A stretch of 64,000 bases of DNA from Chitinophagaceae bacterium (GTDB taxonomy: Bacteria; Bacteroidota; Bacteroidia; Chitinophagales; Chitinophagaceae). This document shows positions 52,438 to 62,485 of the stretch, piece after piece (positions within the stretch are counted from its first letter, which is position 1; every line of letters begins with the position of its first letter). A model generated the notes under the pieces. It did not search any database. It saw only the letters and a list, made by a program, of their open reading frames with translations, and was not told the DNA's origin. The position numbers and the translations under genes were made by a program. The stretch is taken from the NCBI GenBank assembly GCA_017853575.1, contig JAFMJI010000001.1, positions 1 through 64,000 of the forward strand, in the 5' to 3' direction.

Positions 52438-53802
52438 TTATTCATCACGCATCAAAATTCTCCAGTTCATAGGATAGTTGTTCTTGAACCTATTGTTAAT
52501 GATCTTAGCCCAACCCAAGGGACTTTGCTGGTATGCTATCAGATAAGTGCCGTCAACATAGTTATCAACCACAATATCGTCCTTCCGTAAATATTTGATT
52601 GCATCAGCTTTGGAAAGTACAATTTGAGGAACCTTTTTCGAAACACATTCACTCATTGCCAATTCATGATCAGGGACAAACCCCTTTTTCATCAATGTAC
52701 CCAGCTTTATACCTGATTTTCTTAATCGTAAGTGATTCTTCAAATGACTTCTTAATGACAGATGGTCGTTTTTCACTGCAAGCAATTCTTCGTTTTCATC
52801 TAGGTATGTTAGCCCACTTGAGTCGACCCATGCATCGAGATCAATTTGTTTACTTGCAATCTTCGATTGCATACTATATCCATTTGGGTAGGAATTCGAG
52901 GATGAATTATTTTTTTGAAAAACACCACAAAAGAATCCTTCCCCCAAAACTTTATCAGGATAAAAACGATATCCATTTGCAGAGAATTTATCTGACATTG
53001 AAAGAATGACATTCCAGTTTTCAGGAACATTTAATTGAACAGAATCAAGTCCACCATGATCCATAATATAATCCAGAATACTTTCATTTTCCTCTACGGA
53101 ATAAGAACAAGTGCTATAAATGAGAAAACCACCTGGCTTCAATACTTCGAGCGCATCCTTAACAATTCTTTGTTGACGAAGCGAACAAAAGTTCACCAAC
53201 TCATTATTCCACTCAGCCAAGGCATCGGGATCTTTTCGAAACAGTCCGCTTCCACTACACGGGGCATCTACCAATACAACATTAAATAATTCTCCTAAAG
53301 AATTGAAATCTTTTGGATCATTGTTTGAAATATAGGTTTTGGATGATCCCCACTTAACAAGATTCTCATATAATACTGGCACTCTTGAGCTGATGATTTC
53401 ATTGGCCAAGACAAAATCAAACTGTTTCATAGAAGCAAGCAATGAGGTTTTACCACCTGGCGCAGCACAGAGATCTAACAACTTCAAACCGCTTGCATTT
53501 GGAAGAATACTTTCAACTACATGATAAAGGAACATACTTGAAGCTTCTTGAACATAATATGCTCCTGCGTGCAAAAATGGATCTAGGGTAAATTTTGGAC
53601 GTGACTTCAAATAAATACCATGCCCACACCAAGGCACATCAGATAATTTGATTGCTTCATATGAGGAACCCGCAAGATTTGATCTCAACGGATTAAACCT
53701 GATAGATGTAGCAGCAGGTTGTTGATGCGCTTCAAGAAATGCAGGCTCATCAAAACCTGAACAACTTGAAATTGACTCAAGGAAATATTGAGGCAAAATC
53801 AT
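52438..53802 (-). CDS. RsmF/NSUN-type RNA m5C methyltransferase
   Basis: 454 residues. The SAM motif LDLCAAPGGKTSLLAS, the catalytic cysteine in DAPCSGSGLF and the second cysteine in YSTCSYS are all present. The C-terminal 150 residues resemble the RNA-binding extension of RsmF. It methylates cytosines in rRNA; the site is not readable. Its start overlaps the M28 peptidase gene by four bases. Confidence 0.91.
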   Translation of the reverse strand: MILPQYFLESISSCSGFDEPAFLEAHQQPAATSIRFNPLRSNLAGSSYEAIKLSDVPWCGHGIYLKSRPKFTLDPFLHAGAYYVQEASSMFLYHVVESILPNASGLKLLDLCAAPGGKTSLLASMKQFDFVLANEIISSRVPVLYENLVKWGSSKTYISNNDPKDFNSLGELFNVVLVDAPCSGSGLFRKDPDALAEWNNELVNFCSLRQQRIVKDALEVLKPGGFLIYSTCSYSVEENESILDYIMDHGGLDSVQLNVPENWNVILSMSDKFSANGYRFYPDKVLGEGFFCGVFQKNNSSSNSYPNGYSMQSKIASKQIDLDAWVDSSGLTYLDENEELLAVKNDHLSLRSHLKNHLRLRKSGIKLGTLMKKGFVPDHELAMSECVSKKVPQIVLSKADAIKYLRKDDIVVDNYVDGTYLIAYQQSPLGWAKIINNRFKNNYPMNWRILMRDE

Positions 53803-56027
53803 TTTTGTAAAATAGATAGGCCTTCTTGTAATACACTATCAAATTTTAATAATGTTTTTGAGAGTACTTCAATTCTTTCCTTGGTTTCTGTCCAATTATT
53901 TTCTTCAATCCCTTCTCTCAATCCGGGGAGCGTTTTTACGCCATATCCTGTATAATACCCAGGAGCATAAATTTGATGTCTGTACCAGGGCCTTCTGGGC
54001 AAACCCTTTTCATCAAGAAGTTTTTGCTCTGCCTGATATAAAATTTGATTGAGACTGCTTAATGTTTCAGCATCTAGTTTATCCGCTTTTGAAACCGCAT
54101 TTTTCAAAGCATCAGTTGTTTTCCTTAATTGAGCTAGTGCATTTTCAACAGAGCTGAAATCTAAAAATGGAACGGTGGGCTTGGCTACAGGTAGTTTCAT
54201 TTTTTCTTTTGGATCAGCAGCCAATTCAAAAACTTTGTCAGCGATTAGTTTATTCTGCATCTCAACGCTGGATCTTGAATTTTCAATCAATGATTTGATC
54301 TCAGAAAAATATCCATTGATGGTATTGGTTAAAATTGAATAATCAAATGGCAATACATCTGCATTTGCCATTCTCAACATCATTCTTCCGGCTGTTTTTG
54401 CCAAGGCAACTCCATATTGGAGGCCTGGATCTTTGAAGCGTATAAAGTGATCGTAAGAATCGTAAATGGAATGATATTCTCCTCCGCTTCCTTCCCCACC
54501 AAATCCAACATTTCCTGAAGGAATACCCAGGTGTTGAAAAAATGGAGAGTAATCGGAACCTGCTCCAAGTGCACTAATTTTCATGTACCTGTTACCATAA
54601 AGTCTGGAAATGGAGGATGCATCTGCACTTGCAAGTGCTCTGGCATATCTTCTTTCTGAAACAGATACTCCTGTTTGAGGATCGATAACATCATTAGCAA
54701 CTTCATTCACATATTTCTCCAAAGCATGAGAACCGCCAAATCCTATAAATCCTCTGCTATTGCCATCAGAGTTCAAATACATAACAGCCTTCTTCTTCAA
54801 TTCCTCTGCATGGTCTTCAACCCATTCAGTAGATCCCAACAAAGATGGCTCTTCTCCATCCCAAGCACAGAAAACCACTGTACGTTTTGGGACCATTCCT
54901 TTTTTTGCCAACTCACCAATGGCTCTTGCTTCATCCATTTCAGCAACCATACCACTAAGAGGATCAGAGGCTCCATTCACCCATCCATCATGATGGTTTC
55001 CTCTGATCACCCATTGATCAGGAAATTCTGAGCCCTTTAACTTGGCGATGACATTGTATATGGGCTTGAAATCCCAATTGAATTCAAGCTTTAGATGAAC
55101 TTTCGTTTCACTCGGGCCAGCATGGTAAGTAATAGGAAGGCTGCCTCTCCATGCTTCAGGAACTACAGGACCTTTCAATGATTTTAAAAGAGGTAATGCA
55201 TCCTCATATGAAATGGGGAGCACTGGTATTTTCATAATTGTAGTAATCTCTTCTCTTTTCAGTCTCTTGGCATCTGGAGTTGAACCAACAAAAGGAGTCG
55301 TTGGGTCACCTGGATAAACAGGCATGTCCATTACCGATCCTCGTTGAACAGACTGTTCCGGACGATAAGAACCAACAGGATAAACATCTCCCTGAAAATA
55401 TCCATCTTCATGAGGATCTGAGTAAATCAAACAGCCAATTGCTCCATGCTCTGCTGCAACCTTTGGTTTGATCCCTCTCCATGATCCACCATATTTTGCA
55501 ATTACAATTTTCCCTTTGACGCTGATTCCCATTTTATCCAATACCTCATAGTCGGCAGGAACTCCCCAATTAACAAAGACCAGCTCTGCTGTAACATCTC
55601 CATCAGCTGAAAATGCATTATAAGTTGGTAGCTGCTCAGATAATTGTCCTGATGTTCTGTCTTCTTTTAAAGCAGTTTCCTGAAGTTTTGCTTTATATGG
55701 ATTGGGGCCGAGCAATTCAAGCTGGCGGAACTTAGGCGTTGGAAACAAAACATTGTATGTTGCCAATTCAGTTTCATACCCCCATTGACGAAAAAGATTG
55801 GCCATATATTCTGCATTGGCTTTCCCTTGAGCAGAGCCAACATGATGTGGACGAGCAGAGAGAAATTTCAGCCATGTATCCTGGTCTTTGGCATTCAAAT
55901 AACCATCGAATTGTTTTTCTGCTTCCAATTGTTTGGAAACATTGGGAGTAAAAAATCCAGAAATTTTCTGTTGAGAAAAAGATGCTGAAAATAAAAATGC
56001 AAATAGAATCGAGAAAGTGAATCGCAT
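53799..56027 (-). CDS. M28 family metallopeptidase (glutamate carboxypeptidase II-like)
   Basis: 742 residues from ATG 56027; a TTG at 56060 is rejected. A signal peptide (RFTFSILFAFLFSASFSQ) leads to a PA domain (about 150-290), an M28 catalytic core and a TfR-like dimerisation domain. Metal ligands are in GNHHDGWVNGASDPLSG, CAWDGEEPSLLGS and the late HSIYDSYDHF. Relatives trim C-terminal glutamate or process peptides in the periplasm. The ATG lies one base past the T-run of a terminator-like hairpin. Confidence 0.93.
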   Translation of the reverse strand: MRFTFSILFAFLFSASFSQQKISGFFTPNVSKQLEAEKQFDGYLNAKDQDTWLKFLSARPHHVGSAQGKANAEYMANLFRQWGYETELATYNVLFPTPKFRQLELLGPNPYKAKLQETALKEDRTSGQLSEQLPTYNAFSADGDVTAELVFVNWGVPADYEVLDKMGISVKGKIVIAKYGGSWRGIKPKVAAEHGAIGCLIYSDPHEDGYFQGDVYPVGSYRPEQSVQRGSVMDMPVYPGDPTTPFVGSTPDAKRLKREEITTIMKIPVLPISYEDALPLLKSLKGPVVPEAWRGSLPITYHAGPSETKVHLKLEFNWDFKPIYNVIAKLKGSEFPDQWVIRGNHHDGWVNGASDPLSGMVAEMDEARAIGELAKKGMVPKRTVVFCAWDGEEPSLLGSTEWVEDHAEELKKKAVMYLNSDGNSRGFIGFGGSHALEKYVNEVANDVIDPQTGVSVSERRYARALASADASSISRLYGNRYMKISALGAGSDYSPFFQHLGIPSGNVGFGGEGSGGEYHSIYDSYDHFIRFKDPGLQYGVALAKTAGRMMLRMANADVLPFDYSILTNTINGYFSEIKSLIENSRSSVEMQNKLIADKVFELAADPKEKMKLPVAKPTVPFLDFSSVENALAQLRKTTDALKNAVSKADKLDAETLSSLNQILYQAEQKLLDEKGLPRRPWYRHQIYAPGYYTGYGVKTLPGLREGIEENNWTETKERIEVLSKTLLKFDSVLQEGLSILQK

Positions 56028-56028
56028 G

Positions 56029-56069
56029 AAAAAAAGTTTAGATGAACTAAAATTAAGCAATCTAAACTT
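56029..56069 (-). terminator. Candidate terminator hairpin between pntB and the M28 gene
   Basis: On the minus strand AAGTTTAGAT and ATCTAAACTT form a 10-bp stem with a 16-base loop, followed by a T-run, and the M28 ATG is one base beyond. The stem is AT-rich, so strength is uncertain. It may end the pnt transcript. Confidence 0.55.
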
Positions 56070-56087
56070 CGTTTGGAAAGGAAAGGA

Positions 56088-57497
56088 TCAGAGATTTCTG
56101 ACTTCAGCAAGTAAATCTTGCAAGGCCTTCTTAGCGTCTCCAAATAGCATAGAAGTTTTTGGCTGGAAGAAAAGCTGGTTTTCAATTCCAGCGTATCCAG
56201 GCTTCATGCTTCTTTTATTTACAATTACATGCTTGGCTTCTTCTACTTCAAGAATTGGCATGCCATATATTGGTGAGGAAGGATCTGATTTTGCAGCAGG
56301 ATTAACCACATCATTCGCACCCAAAATAAGTACTACATCAGTGTTTTTGAATTCTTCATTAGCCTGTTCCATTTCAAGTAGCTTTTCATAGCTCACATCT
56401 GCCTCCGCAAGCAATACGTTCATATGTCCTGGCATTCTACCTGCAACAGGATGTATTGCATATTTTACTTCAACACCCTTTGCTTCAAGTGTTTTCTCCA
56501 GTTCATGGCAAACGTGCTGGGCCTGTGCAACTGCGAGTCCATATCCAGGAACAATCATTACTTTATTTGCGTAGCTCATCACCACAGCCGCATCACTCAA
56601 AGTCACTTCTTTATATGTTCCTCCAGTCTGGGTGCTTCCACCCGATGAAGATGTGCCACCTCCAAATGAACCAATCAAAACGTTCTGAAGAGAACGATTC
56701 ATAGCTTTACACATCAATATTGTGAGTAATGTTCCCGCTGCTCCAACAAGGATACCACCCGTCAACATTACTTTATTGTTATACAAGAAACCACCACATG
56801 CTGCAGCTACTCCTGTAAATGAATTCAGCAAAGAAATGACCACCGGCATGTCAGCACCTCCAATGGGAAGTACAAAAAAGATCCCGTATACCAATGCAAG
56901 TACAACTACTCCATAAAAGAAAAGCTCCATTTGAGCAGGCCTGTTGATTATATTATTTGCTGCAAGCAAGAGAGTCAATAGCAGTAAAATAATATTGATG
57001 ATGTGCTGACCCTTGAAAGCAAAGTCTTTTATACTTCCATTTAATTTACCCCATGCAATCATGCTGCCAGCAAATGAAACAGAACCAATGATAAGTCCGA
57101 GCATAATGATCAGCAAACTTGTTTGATCAGCTGTAGCAAGATCTGTACTATGTGCTAAATGCCTGAATTCAATAATAGAAATCAATGCGGCGCATGCACC
57201 ACCCATACCATTGAAAAGGCTCACCATTTCGGGCATGGCAGTCATTTGCACTCTCTTTGCCATCAGGGTTCCTGCAACTGAGCCGATCAGCAATGCAGCA
57301 AATATCCATGAATAGTTACCAAGTTTTTGTCCATTGTCTTCATAAAGAAAAATGGTTCCAATGATAGCAATGAACATACCCACTGCTGCAACCAAATTTC
57401 CGTTTCTAGCAGATGCTGGATTGGAAAGCATTTTAAGTCCAACAATAAAAGTTACAGAGCCAATCAAATAACAAAGCACGAGAAGATTCAGTTCCAT
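56088..57497 (-). CDS. pntB: NAD(P) transhydrogenase subunit beta
   Basis: 469 residues; the membrane and NADP-binding subunit that couples proton flow to hydride transfer from NADH to NADP. The first 260 residues hold about eight membrane helices; the C-terminal domain has VPGYGLAVAQAQH and the NADP-binding GANDVVNPA and KRSMKPGYAG. It is the last of three genes, 21 bases after pntA2. Confidence 0.94.
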   Translation of the reverse strand: MELNLLVLCYLIGSVTFIVGLKMLSNPASARNGNLVAAVGMFIAIIGTIFLYEDNGQKLGNYSWIFAALLIGSVAGTLMAKRVQMTAMPEMVSLFNGMGGACAALISIIEFRHLAHSTDLATADQTSLLIIMLGLIIGSVSFAGSMIAWGKLNGSIKDFAFKGQHIINIILLLLTLLLAANNIINRPAQMELFFYGVVVLALVYGIFFVLPIGGADMPVVISLLNSFTGVAAACGGFLYNNKVMLTGGILVGAAGTLLTILMCKAMNRSLQNVLIGSFGGGTSSSGGSTQTGGTYKEVTLSDAAVVMSYANKVMIVPGYGLAVAQAQHVCHELEKTLEAKGVEVKYAIHPVAGRMPGHMNVLLAEADVSYEKLLEMEQANEEFKNTDVVLILGANDVVNPAAKSDPSSPIYGMPILEVEEAKHVIVNKRSMKPGYAGIENQLFFQPKTSMLFGDAKKALQDLLAEVRNL

Positions 57498-57518
57498 CAG
57501 ATCCAGCTTTTGAATGAT

Positions 57519-57827
57519 TTATTTTTTCTTCTTGAACATTTCTAACATTCTGTCCGTCACAACAAATCCCCCTACAACATTGAGTGTGCCCAATAAAACT
57601 GCCAGAAATCCCAATATCAATGCGAGTACATTTCCTTCTTCTGCTTTTCCCATTACAATAATTGCACCGATGATCACTACTCCATGAATAGCATTGGCAC
57701 CACTCATAAGCGGAGTATGCAACACGCTTGGAACGCGACCAATCACTTCAATACCAACAAAGATCATGAGTACAACAATGTATATCATCTCCTGATGTGT
57801 AGCAATCCATTGAAAAATTTGATTCAT
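57519..57827 (-). CDS. NAD(P) transhydrogenase subunit alpha part 2
   Basis: 102 residues from ATG 57827 (a TTG seven codons upstream is less likely). It has three membrane helices with EVIGRVPSVLHTPLMSGANAIHG, the conserved segment of the membrane part of the alpha subunit. Separation from part 1 is normal for many bacteria. It is 17 bases from pntA1. Confidence 0.93.
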   Translation of the reverse strand: MNQIFQWIATHQEMIYIVVLMIFVGIEVIGRVPSVLHTPLMSGANAIHGVVIIGAIIVMGKAEEGNVLALILGFLAVLLGTLNVVGGFVVTDRMLEMFKKKK

Positions 57828-57844
57828 AGCATTTGTTTTAAGTA

Positions 57845-58915
57845 TCAAGCCTGTGCACGTGATCCTTTCACCAATTCATCATCGGTTTCCAATACCAACT
57901 GACCCTCTTTGTTGATGATGAGTTGCAAGAAGTTTAATATGTTTTTTCCATATAGTTTGCTGGCATCGGAAGGCATTGTAGCGGGCAAATTACTGTCACC
58001 TATAACTTTCACACCTTCAAATTCAACTGTTTCCCTGTTTTTAGTAACGGGAGTGTTACCACCGGTTGATGCTGCAAGGTCAACAATCACGCTTCCTCTC
58101 CTCATTGATTTGATCATTTCTTCAGTAATAAGTATAGGCGCCTTTTTACCAGGAATCTGTGCTGTTGTAATAATGATATCAGCTTTTGCTGCTGACTCAG
58201 CAATTTTCAATGCCTGATTTTTCTTGTATTCATCAGACTGTTCTACAGCGTAACCTCCTGCAGCAGATGCATCAGCAGCACCTGGAATTTCAATGAATTT
58301 TGCACCTAAGCTTTGTACTTCTTCTTTAACAGCAGGACGTGTATCAAATACCTCTACCACAGCACCTAATCTTTTTGCAGTTGCAATAGCCTGCAAACCA
58401 GCAACACCCGCTCCTAATATCAATACTTTTGCAGGAGCAATACTGCCTGCTGCCGTCATAAACATGGGAAAATATCTTCCATATGCATTCGCTGCAGTCA
58501 ATACTGCTTTATACCCTGCAATGTTGGCCTGGCTGGAAAGAATGTCCATGCTTTGCGCCCTGGTTGTTCTTGGCAACAATTCCATGCTGAAAACAACAGC
58601 GCCCTGTTGATTCCAATTTCTTATTCGATCTGTTTCAAATCTTGCTTGATACATCCCAATCAAAACAACACCATTTCGGATGGAAATAGCAGGAGCATGA
58701 ATGGAGAGGATAACATCGGCTTTATCAGCAATTTCCTGAGAAGATTTTATCTCGGCACCGGCAACACGATAATCATCATCTGAGCAATAGGCATTCAACC
58801 CTGCACCACTTTCTACCCAAACTGTAATTTGCTTTTTAGTTAACTGCGCGACACCTTCCGCGATTAGTGAAACCCTTGTTTCAGGGGAGACTTCTTTTAA
58901 AACACCAATGACCAT
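57845..58915 (-). CDS. NAD(P) transhydrogenase subunit alpha part 1
   Basis: 356 residues from ATG 58915. This NAD-binding soluble subunit belongs to the alanine dehydrogenase/PntA family, with GVLKEVSPETRVSLI at the start, the Rossmann motif ILGAGVAGLQAIATAKRLGA and VEVFDTRPAVKEEVQSLGAKF. Read with the next two genes it makes a three-gene transhydrogenase operon supplying NADPH. A TATTTTTG box ends 17 bases upstream. Confidence 0.93.
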   Translation of the reverse strand: MVIGVLKEVSPETRVSLIAEGVAQLTKKQITVWVESGAGLNAYCSDDDYRVAGAEIKSSQEIADKADVILSIHAPAISIRNGVVLIGMYQARFETDRIRNWNQQGAVVFSMELLPRTTRAQSMDILSSQANIAGYKAVLTAANAYGRYFPMFMTAAGSIAPAKVLILGAGVAGLQAIATAKRLGAVVEVFDTRPAVKEEVQSLGAKFIEIPGAADASAAGGYAVEQSDEYKKNQALKIAESAAKADIIITTAQIPGKKAPILITEEMIKSMRRGSVIVDLAASTGGNTPVTKNRETVEFEGVKVIGDSNLPATMPSDASKLYGKNILNFLQLIINKEGQLVLETDDELVKGSRAQA

Positions 58916-58932
58916 GGAGTTCAATTAAGGAT

Positions 58933-58940
58933 CAAAAATA
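58933..58940 (-). promoter_or_regulatory. -7 box TATTTTTG (pnt operon)
   Basis: It matches TAnnTTTG, 17 bases before the pntA1 start; no -33 element at the ideal spacing. Confidence 0.4.
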
Positions 58941-58972
58941 ATCAAAAAATAGATCAAGTTTTTGGTGAATTT

Positions 58973-59458
58973 TTAGAACCTAATCAGAAAATCGAGCTTT
59001 TCTTTGAAATCTTTTTTAAAAAAAAGGATTCCAATAAAAAACAAATCGATAGAGCAGGTAACTTTTTCATTTTTTTTGATTTCTACCCATGTTTTTTCAG
59101 CATTTTCTGATTCCCGAATTCCTGTAAAAATGTGAATATTTTTTTCAGAAATATTGTCAAAGATTTTTCCTGAATTCGAAAACTGTTGGTCGTTAATAAG
59201 ATGCAAACTGCTCAGACGAATATCATGATCGGCATAATAGGAATGAATCCTTCCAATGAGTTTTTGATATTTCAATAAATGCTTTTTCTCAAAGGAAGGA
59301 AAATCTGTGTTAGATATAACTGTTTCATTTTTATACGTGCACAAAACATGTATTACAAAATCAAATACAAAAGGTGAATGAATTCCATGTCCTTTTCCGC
59401 TGGAAGCAAACACCCAATAATTGATGAACTTGAGGAAAAGCTTACCCTTGCCGTACAT
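58973..59458 (-). CDS. Internally shortened relative of a SAM methyltransferase
   Basis: 161 residues. The first 40 (YWVFASSGKGHGIHSPFVFD) match the start, and the last 50 (ESENAEKTWVEIKKNEKVTC, then SIDLFFIGILFFKKDF) match the end of a conserved Bacteroidota class I methyltransferase of about 260 residues, as I recall that family. The middle with the glycine-rich SAM motif is missing; about 100 residues appear lost without a frameshift. It is probably inactive or has a new role. It follows folA by 10 bases as the last gene of the pafA-thyA-folA run. Confidence 0.75.
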   Translation of the reverse strand: MYGKGKLFLKFINYWVFASSGKGHGIHSPFVFDFVIHVLCTYKNETVISNTDFPSFEKKHLLKYQKLIGRIHSYYADHDIRLSSLHLINDQQFSNSGKIFDNISEKNIHIFTGIRESENAEKTWVEIKKNEKVTCSIDLFFIGILFFKKDFKEKLDFLIRF

Positions 59459-59468
59459 CGAAGGAAAA

Positions 59469-59978
59469 TTATTTTATTCTTTGCCAGCTTTCAAAACTAT
59501 AAGCAACTGCATGTTTTTCATCTGTAGGCATTTTTTCAGATGAAATCAACTCAAATTTATTTGTATCAAGTTGATCAATAAATGTATCAGCTGCTGGAAA
59601 AGTTGAATGGACCCTCGTTAAATAAATTTTATCAGCAAGTGCGAAGGTCTGATGATACAATTCACTACCACCAATAACAAACAATTCCTTATACCCTTGA
59701 GCCTCTGCAAGTTGAATGGCTTGATTGAAATCATTTACAGATACAACTCCATTCACTCCATCATAACGTTTTGGTTGACGTGTTAAGACAATATTCAATC
59801 TGCCAGGCAAAGCTTTGCTGCCGATAGATTCAAAAGTTTTTCTACCCATTACAACAGGCATTCCCCAAGTGAGATTTTTAAAAAACTTCATATCATTTGG
59901 GAGCTTCCACAACAATTGATTGTCCTTGCCTATGGCATTGTCTTCGGAAGCTGCAACTACGATAGATATGATCATCAT
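59469..59978 (-). CDS. folA: Dihydrofolate reductase
   Basis: 169 residues; it reduces dihydrofolate, needed after thymidylate synthesis. Conserved segments are VVAASEDNAIGKDNQLLWKLPNDM in part (LLWKLPNDMKFFK), GRKTFESIG, LTRQP and VIGGSELYHQ. It is five bases after thyA, with which it forms the usual dTMP pair. Start may be either of two adjacent ATGs. Confidence 0.95.
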   Translation of the reverse strand: MMIISIVVAASEDNAIGKDNQLLWKLPNDMKFFKNLTWGMPVVMGRKTFESIGSKALPGRLNIVLTRQPKRYDGVNGVVSVNDFNQAIQLAEAQGYKELFVIGGSELYHQTFALADKIYLTRVHSTFPAADTFIDQLDTNKFELISSEKMPTDEKHAVAYSFESWQRIK

Positions 59979-59983
59979 ATATT

Positions 59984-60778
59984 TTATACTGCTACAGGAG
60001 CTTTGATAGCAGGATGTGATTGATAATTTACCAACTCAAAATCTTCAAATTTAAATCCGAAGATATCTTTCACCTCAGGATTGATTTTCATGGTTGGCAA
60101 CGGAAATGGCATGCGCGTTAACTGCAATTTTGCTTGTTCAAAATGGTTGTTGTACAAATGAACATCCCCAAAGCTATGCACAAAATCACCCAATTTTAAA
60201 TCACATGCTTGCGCAACCATCATGGTAAACAAAGCATAAGAGGCTATGTTGAACGGTACTCCAAGAAAAACATCGGCTGAACGCTGATACAACTGACAAG
60301 AAAGTTTACCATCTGCAACATAGAATTGAAACAATGTATGACAGGGCATGAGGGCCATTTTTGAAAGCTCCCCCACATTCCAGGCACTTACAATCAAACG
60401 TCTGCTGTCAGGATTTTTTTTAATCTGTTCAATTAAATCAGTAATCTGATCATATGTTTTACCATCAGCACTTTGCCATGAACGCCATTGTTTTCCATAG
60501 ACTGGACCCAACTCACCATCCTGATCCGCCCATTCATCCCAAATACTCACACCATTTTCTTTGAGATATTTAATATTGGTTTCCCCTTTCAAGAACCAAA
60601 GCAATTCATGAATGATGCTTCGCAAATGAAGTTTCTTAGTGGTAACCATCGGAAATCCTTCTTCTAAATTAAACCGCATCTGATATCCAAAAACACTGCG
60701 TGTTCCTGTACCAGTTCGGTCGCTTTTATCAGTACCGTTTTCCAGAATATGTTTCAATAAATCCAAATACTGCTGCAT
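59984..60778 (-). CDS. thyA: Thymidylate synthase
   Basis: 264 residues from ATG 60778, exactly the E. coli length; a TTG one codon earlier is the alternative. The nucleophile is C146 in [44 protein letters not shown] and [11 protein letters not shown] complete the signature. It methylates dUMP with methylene-tetrahydrofolate. Six bases separate it from pafA. Confidence 0.97.
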   Translation of the reverse strand: MQQYLDLLKHILENGTDKSDRTGTGTRSVFGYQMRFNLEEGFPMVTTKKLHLRSIIHELLWFLKGETNIKYLKENGVSIWDEWADQDGELGPVYGKQWRSWQSADGKTYDQITDLIEQIKKNPDSRRLIVSAWNVGELSKMALMPCHTLFQFYVADGKLSCQLYQRSADVFLGVPFNIASYALFTMMVAQACDLKLGDFVHSFGDVHLYNNHFEQAKLQLTRMPFPLPTMKINPEVKDIFGFKFEDFELVNYQSHPAIKAPVAV

Positions 60779-60784
60779 CAATTT

Positions 60785-62386
60785 CTATTTTAAAACTTCA
60801 TGAATAACAGTTCCAACATTTCCACTGGGCATTTGAATTTTAAGCATGGCAGCTATTGTGCCTGCAATATCACTCATGTATACTTTTCGATTGGTCTTAC
60901 CCTGATTTACTCCCCAGCCCATCCATAGCAATGGAATGTGTGAATCATAGGGATACATGCTGCCATGTGTTGTTCCTGTTGCACCACCATTGAAATAGTT
61001 TGGTTTGTATATCACCTGCACATCACCTGCTAACTTTTGATTAAACCCTTTCTGAAACATCTCTTTGAACTCCATCGGAAGATTAGCTGCATTGATATCA
61101 GCATTGTCAAATGCGGTCAATACATCTTCCTCTTTGTTCAACTCATTGGTGAAGTATGATTTCACTGTTTTAAAATCGACTCCCAATGAATCCAAATAAT
61201 GTCTGTCCAAATAATATTGATAATTCGCCTGTGATTCAATCAACCTGGAAAGTCCAAATTTTTTCATGGTCTCCAGCTCAGCTTTTTTACTTGCCTTCAT
61301 TGATTTTCCTGGCAATTTGTTCTCGTTCATGAAAGATGGAACATGTGCTACTGCGTGATCTGCAGTGAGGAAAAACAAATAATTTCCTTTGCCGATTTTC
61401 TTATCAAGAAAATCAAAAAAGTTTGCCAAATCTTTATCAAGCTTGATGTAATTATCTTCCACTTCTACTGAATTTGGTCCAAATGTATGTCCGATGTAAT
61501 CAGGAGAAGATAGACTGATCGCCAGAAAATCTGTTATGCTGTCTGCGCCCATTTGCTCTGCATTCACAGCATTTTTTGAAAACTCCAAGGTGAGGGTATT
61601 TCCCCAAGGGGTTGATGCAATTGCACCATAATTCTTTCCAATATTTGCTTCAAGTGTTCTTGGGAATGGGGACTTCACATACGCAGGATCGTTGATATTG
61701 CTTTGCACATATGTGTTCCATGGGAAACTCAGTTTCCAGTTTTGGGCATAAAATGAATCCACTATTTTTCTTTCATTGAATGCAGTTGCCCATGAACTCA
61801 ATTCTTTCATATACCATGTGCTCGAAACGAAATTTCCAGATCCTGGCTCATACCAATATGCAGCATCGCCTGCATGGCCAGCTGGAAGAATACTTCCTCT
61901 GTCTTTTATTGCTATGCCTATTACTTTTGATCTGAAGTTGGTGGCAAGTTCCAATTCATCAGTTATGGTAGTTGAAATAAGATTTTTAGGAGACATGGGC
62001 TCTTTGTTTCCTACACCGCCTACAATTTTTACACTTCCATCTTCAACACAATAAACCATCTTTTTCAAACTTCTGTCATACCAGTCATTTCCCATGATTC
62101 CATTGATAGCAGGAACAGATCCGGTATACACGGAGGCATGACCCGCAGCTGTAACTGTTTGAGCATAGGATATATAGGTGTTCTCACAGCTGAACCCATC
62201 CCTTAAAATCCTTTTGAAACCATTTTCACCAAAACGATGTTGATACCTGTATAAATAATCCCACCTCATTTGATCCACCATCACACCTACAACCAATTTG
62301 GGTGAGGAAGCTGGTTTGGATGATTTCTGGGCATGGGTAAATTGCAATGAACTGGTGAGGCAGATAAGAAGTAGAATCTTTTTCAT
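60785..62386 (-). CDS. PafA-type alkaline phosphatase
   Basis: 533 residues with a signal peptide (KKILLLICLTSSLQFTHAQ). The alkaline-phosphatase superfamily core begins VVGVMVDQMRWDYLYRY, with the probable nucleophile T79 in QTVTAAGHASVYTG, the same position as in the studied Elizabethkingia PafA. Later metal-binding blocks are PDYIGHTFGPNS and FLTADHAVAHVPS. It liberates phosphate from monoesters in the periplasm. It leads the thyA-folA run. Confidence 0.9.
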   Translation of the reverse strand: MKKILLLICLTSSLQFTHAQKSSKPASSPKLVVGVMVDQMRWDYLYRYQHRFGENGFKRILRDGFSCENTYISYAQTVTAAGHASVYTGSVPAINGIMGNDWYDRSLKKMVYCVEDGSVKIVGGVGNKEPMSPKNLISTTITDELELATNFRSKVIGIAIKDRGSILPAGHAGDAAYWYEPGSGNFVSSTWYMKELSSWATAFNERKIVDSFYAQNWKLSFPWNTYVQSNINDPAYVKSPFPRTLEANIGKNYGAIASTPWGNTLTLEFSKNAVNAEQMGADSITDFLAISLSSPDYIGHTFGPNSVEVEDNYIKLDKDLANFFDFLDKKIGKGNYLFFLTADHAVAHVPSFMNENKLPGKSMKASKKAELETMKKFGLSRLIESQANYQYYLDRHYLDSLGVDFKTVKSYFTNELNKEEDVLTAFDNADINAANLPMEFKEMFQKGFNQKLAGDVQVIYKPNYFNGGATGTTHGSMYPYDSHIPLLWMGWGVNQGKTNRKVYMSDIAGTIAAMLKIQMPSGNVGTVIHEVLK

Positions 62387-62408
62387 TCAATTGATTTTGA
62401 GCATTCGA

Positions 62409-62416
62409 CAAAGTTA
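62409..62416 (-). promoter_or_regulatory. -7 box TAACTTTG (pafA-thyA-folA run)
   Basis: It matches TAnnTTTG and ends 22 bases before the phosphatase ATG. No -33 TTG at ideal spacing. Confidence 0.45.
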
Positions 62417-62485
62417 GGGTAATGAAACCCTTTGAAAGATTAGATTTTATGAACATTTCAGCTTACAGGTTAATTCGAAAAATTT

